DNA of 64,000 bases, from NCBI RefSeq assembly GCF_964275005.1, contig NC_092689.1, positions 9,319,200 through 9,383,199 on the forward strand. Reading direction: 5' to 3'. This DNA is from Diadema setosum (taxonomy: Eukaryota; Echinodermata; Echinoidea; Diadematoida; Diadematidae). Position numbers and translations under genes: made by a program. Of the stretch, positions 60,375-64,000 are shown one piece after another (positions within the stretch are counted from its first letter, which is position 1; each line of letters starts with the position of its first letter). The notes below the pieces were generated by a model. The model was not told where the DNA came from. It was given only the letters and a program-made list of their open reading frames with translations, and did not search any database.

Positions 60375-62657
60375 TTAACCTGGAGGAGATAGGGGCATGG
60401 GAGGACCACGGGTTATCGCTGATGGGCGGGAGGAGTCAGGGGGTGCTGAGGGATGGGGAATCCGGAGCACGTAGGGGAGTAGGACATCCATGATACCCAC
60501 ATCAGCGAAGCCATGGGTAGGAGCTCGGGGATCATCAGATGAATGTTCGGTGGGGATCATCTGGTAGAATGCACGCGAGACTCCATCATCGGGAGAGGGG
60601 GAGGGATCTCCTTCGGACCACAAACAGGACAGGCACAGGCCGTTGTGCCATGGTGGAGCCTTCCAGGTCGGGTGTGTGTCACGATCGGCGAGGCCAACGT
60701 CATCCATAGGGAGGCGGAGGCGAACAGCATTGTTGTAGGCAGGAAAACCCTCTGGTTGGATTTTGGTGACCACGCTGAAGACCACCATGAACTGGTGTTC
60801 ACTGTCTGGCGGCGTGTAGGAGGGAGAGGCATCATCAGGAGTGAGGTAGTAGCCAGGCGGAGAACCTGTAGAAGATGGTAGTTCACCCTGCAAACGAGTA
60901 CTGAGGACATCGACTGGCTGATGGGTGAATGTCGCGGTGGTCTTCTCCACACAGGCAGAACCATGACTAGCACGATGTCGATCAATGCCAAATACACGCA
61001 TGTCCATGTGGGTTGACACCTTGGGTAGAGGGACATGATCCGTGACAGGAAGAGCGTCCTCACCTGTCTGACTGGGAAGAAACTTGGAGAAACCTTGAGG
61101 TAAGGTAGCTACCACAAACTGGTACTGCTCATTGTGACTTTGAGGATCATTGTAGGTATTACACCAATTGTCAATGGGCGTGTATTGACCTTGGTTGTTA
61201 GACTGTGAGTGTATGTGTGAATTCACTTGTGGTTGATGTGAAGTGTCTGTGAATGTAATGTCAGTGTCAGCGTGAGGGTTTGTATTGCCCATGAAAATGT
61301 TTGTGCTAGACTCAGTGAAGAAGGTAACAGAGCTAGGCTCAGTGAAGGGAGGAACAGAGCTAGGCTCAGTGAAGGGAGGCACAGAGCTAGGCTCAGTAAA
61401 GGGAGGAACAGAGCTGGGCTCAGTGAAGGGAGGAACAGAGCTGGGCTCAGTGACGGGAGTAACAGAGCTAGGCTCAGTGGAGGGAGGAACAGAGCTGGGC
61501 TCAGTGAAGGGAGGAACAGAGCTGGGCTCAGTGGAGGGAGTAACAGAGCTGGGCTCAGTGGAGGGAGTAACAGAGCTAGGCTCAGTGAAGGGAGGAACAG
61601 AGCTGGGCTCAGTGAAGGGAGGAACAGAGCAGGGCTCAGTGGAGGGAGTGGCCATATTGGGACTCTCAACACCACAGACTTCAATGCCAACCACACCTGC
61701 AGGAACAAAAGTCCATGAATCACTGTCAGAATTTGTCCCATATTTCTGTTCACACTCAAACCAATCACCTTTGTCCACAGCAGTGATCTCACTCTGTCCA
61801 TCATCATAATTCAGTAACACATACAACATTACTTCATCTTCCGTATTCCCCATCTCACATTCAAACCCTGGATCCTGCACTTTTGTCTCTTTCACCATTA
61901 AGCCTACACCAACACCTTCAGGCTGTATGTTGTGTGGCTTACACTCTGCTTCAGCATCCTCTGTATTTTCCATCTCACACTCAAACTCATTGTGATCATG
62001 CGCATGTATCTCTTTCTCCATTACACTGACATGAACGGCTTGTGTGTGATGAGTGTTATGTGAATCATAGCCAGCGGATTGATCGCTGATACTGTAAGTG
62101 TACATAGTATCATCTCCAAACATAATCTGACCTTTCGAAGGACGAACAGCAATATCATTTTGCTCCATGAAATCTGCACCTGCGAGCACATCGACACCGT
62201 CATTCATCACATGATCATCTACGACGAAACCGTTAAACATCAGGTCACAGTCATTGTGGTATAATGTACACGAAACGATACCAACAATATCAAGCTCTGG
62301 AAGATCACCTGAGTGACCAAGGGGTACATCAATGTAATCCTCATATCCAGACCCATCGACAAGGATTTCTAAACCAAGCATATCAGCTGCAGTTTCACTG
62401 ATCAGACTACAGACAGAGCCACTTCGAACTTCAACCTGTATGACCTGATTATCATTCCCTTGCCCCGTAGCAGGGAAGTGTGGAGGTTCACGTTTTGTCG
62501 CGTCTGACAACGCGGATTGCTGGCCAAGGCCAACCTGCTGGCCCGCGGGACACCCCCGCTTGGGTGCCTCAGCGGCCGGGGCTGCGCGTCGCTGCATCGA
62601 CGGGGAGCCGGTGGACCCGGCCACGGCGGCGCATCGCTTTGTTGATGCAACGTGCAT
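60375..62657 (-). CDS. 760-codon ORF of the LTR element, retropepsin-like plus repeat region
   Basis: Starts about 180 nt inside the 5' repeat and ends at 60375. Residues 1-70 are Ala/Gly/Gln-rich. Residues about 72-180 resemble a clan AA aspartic protease fold (CSLISETAADMLGLEI, later DVLAGADFMEQNDIAV and KGQIMFGDD). About 181-335 is acidic with two FECEM.NTED segments. About 336-452 is a 9-residue repeat PPFTEPSSV, 13 units. The C-terminal 300 residues are Pro/Ser-rich with no known domain. No zinc knuckle, capsid or RT was recognised. The long open frame and low decay fit the youth of the element. Function unknown. Confidence 0.7.
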   Translation of the reverse strand: MHVASTKRCAAVAGSTGSPSMQRRAAPAAEAPKRGCPAGQQVGLGQQSALSDATKREPPHFPATGQGNDNQVIQVEVRSGSVCSLISETAADMLGLEILVDGSGYEDYIDVPLGHSGDLPELDIVGIVSCTLYHNDCDLMFNGFVVDDHVMNDGVDVLAGADFMEQNDIAVRPSKGQIMFGDDTMYTYSISDQSAGYDSHNTHHTQAVHVSVMEKEIHAHDHNEFECEMENTEDAEAECKPHNIQPEGVGVGLMVKETKVQDPGFECEMGNTEDEVMLYVLLNYDDGQSEITAVDKGDWFECEQKYGTNSDSDSWTFVPAGVVGIEVCGVESPNMATPSTEPCSVPPFTEPSSVPPFTEPSSVTPSTEPSSVTPSTEPSSVPPFTEPSSVPPSTEPSSVTPVTEPSSVPPFTEPSSVPPFTEPSSVPPFTEPSSVPPFTEPSSVTFFTESSTNIFMGNTNPHADTDITFTDTSHQPQVNSHIHSQSNNQGQYTPIDNWCNTYNDPQSHNEQYQFVVATLPQGFSKFLPSQTGEDALPVTDHVPLPKVSTHMDMRVFGIDRHRASHGSACVEKTTATFTHQPVDVLSTRLQGELPSSTGSPPGYYLTPDDASPSYTPPDSEHQFMVVFSVVTKIQPEGFPAYNNAVRLRLPMDDVGLADRDTHPTWKAPPWHNGLCLSCLWSEGDPSPSPDDGVSRAFYQMIPTEHSSDDPRAPTHGFADVGIMDVLLPYVLRIPHPSAPPDSSRPSAITRGPPMPLSPPG
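61303..61650. repeat. 27-bp coding minisatellite
   Basis: About 13 tandem copies of a GAACAGAGCTGGGCTCAGTG-containing 27-bp unit. It keeps all six frames open locally, which produces spurious long ORFs on both strands. Confidence 0.93.
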
Positions 62658-62816
62658 ATCACTACATGGGACTACACACTATAAATCGCCCAAATACTAT
62701 ATACGTCACCCGAATTATCACTGTAAATTACAACAGAACGCCTACTCCTGCGTATATCAGGCGAGATTCTCCTTTCTCTTGGACTAGGGTAGAGCAAATT
62801 AGGTGGCGTTAAATTC

Positions 62817-62833
62817 GCATCCAGCTGCCACCA
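62817..62833 (-). other. Primer-binding-site-like sequence
   Basis: TGGTGGCAGCTGGATGC on the - strand begins directly after the terminal repeat. A leading TGG fits pairing to a tRNA 3' CCA end; the tRNA is not identified. Confidence 0.55.
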
Positions 62834-62979
62834 CGCCAGTAAATAAAAGGGGAAACCGTAGACGATTCGGATGAGGTTTGGATCTGGTTTATTGCCGTGG
62901 CCGAGACAACTACGGCAGGCCAATTGTGCACAAACATAGATTACTACATACACTGTATATAACACAACCAATACTGGCG
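62834..62979 (-). repeat. 5' terminal repeat of the LTR element
   Basis: Partner of 58294-58439. On the - strand TTATATACAG near its start could serve as a TATA box. Confidence 0.88.
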
Positions 62980-63439
62980 AATGTTGGAAAATATGCAATT
63001 AAAGTAAACAATATTGGTTAATTGTGTATTACGATTCCCTTGAATAACAAACATATGTTTGAGCAATGTACAAGTTTCCAGGGACCATGAGACATTGTAT
63101 TATCTCATTAGGGCATGGCATGTAAACATGGCCCTATATGAACTAAAGATGGCTGCATTATATTACATTTAAAAAACATGGAAACACTCTGGTTGAAATT
63201 TGTATATTTTCTGTTATTTTCAAAAATTCATTTTTGGGTTGGATATTGATTGAAAAGGTCCACTTTTGGTTTGAAAATAAGCACTTCCGGTTAGAAAAAT
63301 GCTTGACATTGATTATCTAATCCTTATTTAGAAAAAAAATGATTACCTGTATATCCCACAAATCCGGTATGTTCTGAAGGGTTATACTTCAGAGATTCCA
63401 CAGAAATACAAAATTCAATTTTTACCCCACTGCCCCCCC
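62980..63439. other. Gene C intron stretch: nothing recognised
   Basis: AT-rich, no element ends or domains. Confidence 0.45.
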
Positions 63440-63760
63440 CCCCCTCCCTTAAAGAGAAAGAAATGCTATGCATTCACCATACCGTTTATGTAAAGAACAA
63501 CTGAATGATGTCCAAGCAAGTTTCCGTCAGGTACACCACAGTCGACATGTTGCAGAATAGATGTATGACCACTGCTATAAAAAAAAAGTGTTTTTGTTTT
63601 TGTTTTTGTCATTAACACCTGAACCACTCGTAGGCAACGGTCAATGGTATCAAAAGTTTTTAAGAAATATACATGTAATACAACGGTCAAAAATTCAAGT
63701 GAGTAGATTCTCTCGAGGACTAAATACTCAAAACCGAAATAATTCGGCATGTGGTGCATT
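63440..63760 (-). mobile_element. LINE RT fragment
   Basis: - strand: VVLHVYFLKTFDTIDRCLRV then CGVPDGNLLGHHSVVLYING and MVNA, i.e. the AFDT and [20 protein letters not shown] motifs of a CR1/Jockey-type RT with a shortened middle. A C run lies at 63434-63444. Confidence 0.72.
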
Positions 63761-64000
63761 TAAATCATCTGAGCCCAATCGTTCAGTGCGCAGACCATAC
63801 AAAAAATTTGACTATTAAATATAGGTTCTCAGATGTACCAAGTTCCTCATATTGTCGGACGACAGTCACGCTTGCGCAAACTTTCTTTTTATATTTCATT
63901 TACCGCCTTGCCTTCGTTTCCCCATGAAGTATTGCAGACAAGTGTCAATATACAAAATGCACTCACCTGGAATAAAATGTTCGTTGTGCAACTGTTGCTT
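63761..64000. other. Window end: nothing recognised
   Basis: No CYP4 third exon (AILNN- or AVLKC-like, ending PWLGLGLLL) is present before position 64000. Confidence 0.5.

Larger units (their letters stand above)
58294..62979 (-). mobile_element. LTR retrotransposon, non-autonomous, 4.7 kb, young
   Basis: Two 146-bp direct repeats (58294-58439 and 62834-62979) bound the element and are all but identical, so the insertion is recent. Each repeat ends in CGCC(A/G)GTA..TACTGGCG. On the - strand a primer-binding-site-like TGGTGGCAGCTGGATGC starts right after the 5' repeat and a purine tract lies just before the 3' repeat. Only 3 bp (AAT) are shared at the outer flanks. The single ORF has a retropepsin-like part; I see no RT, RNase H or integrase, so it would depend on another element. 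Family within the LTR group not assigned. It is antisense in gene C intron 2. Confidence 0.8.

Noticed and set aside
61272-61809. Long overlapping ORFs on both strands with repeated GSVKGGTEL or PALFLPSLS
   Set aside because: They are other-frame readings of the 27-bp minisatellite.
60375-62657. 760-residue ORF as an ordinary host single-exon gene
   Set aside because: It lies between two nearly identical 146-bp direct repeats with a primer-site-like sequence and a purine tract, so it belongs to an LTR element.

Overview
The window is animal nuclear DNA, AT-rich, with genes split into small exons separated by long introns full of transposons. The likely source is an echinoderm, probably a sea urchin. 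I base this on CYP4-type P450 genes with deuterostome-like sequence, foldback elements whose arms are tandem short repeats with 8-bp target duplications (the architecture described for sea-urchin TU elements), Penelope, CR1/L2-like, RTE-like and Tx1-like retroelements, and the recurrent heptamer AGGCCTA. The species call is inference.

The host genes are a head-to-tail tandem array of three CYP4-family cytochrome P450 genes on the + strand. Gene A (350-19603) lacks its first coding exon, which lies left of the window; ten coding exons run to the stop. Gene B (5' non-coding exon near 28836-29022, coding 32991-51058) is complete: 11 coding exons, 1533 nt with stop, 510 residues. Gene C (non-coding exon near 54784-54970, coding from 56057) shows only its first two coding exons; the rest lies beyond 64000 or is lost. 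Intron positions and phases match exon for exon. B and C are closest to each other, even in some intron sequence. All should encode ER-anchored fatty-acid/eicosanoid-type omega-hydroxylases. A and B both carry Ala where many CYP4 enzymes have the Glu that binds heme covalently.

Nearly everything else is mobile DNA. Gene A introns hold a Penelope-like remnant (1925-2890), a MITE containing a GC-rich palindromic MITE (3721-4262), a LINE split by a second, opposite LINE with a visible target duplication (4441-10591 with 6815-9380 inside), a hairpin MITE, a small foldback-element relic and a tRNA-derived SINE. Just 3' of gene A lie two foldback elements (19652-21462 and 21519-24615), each with an 8-bp duplication. 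The second is interrupted by a hAT-like element (21732-24571) that contains a 169-bp satellite in a three-unit higher-order repeat. Between A and B are Tx1-like, RTE-like and CR1-like LINE relics.

Gene B introns hold twin MITEs in TA microsatellites, a perfect 29-bp hairpin, a pogo/Tigger-like MITE and a 7.25-kb inverted-repeat element (about 42123-49373) with mirrored subterminal palindromes and an internal tandem duplication. Downstream of B are LINE 3' ends. The intron after exon 2 of gene C holds a LINE relic and a young 4.7-kb LTR element (58294-62979, - strand) with one 760-codon ORF of unusual design. No functional rRNA, tRNA or CRISPR locus was seen.
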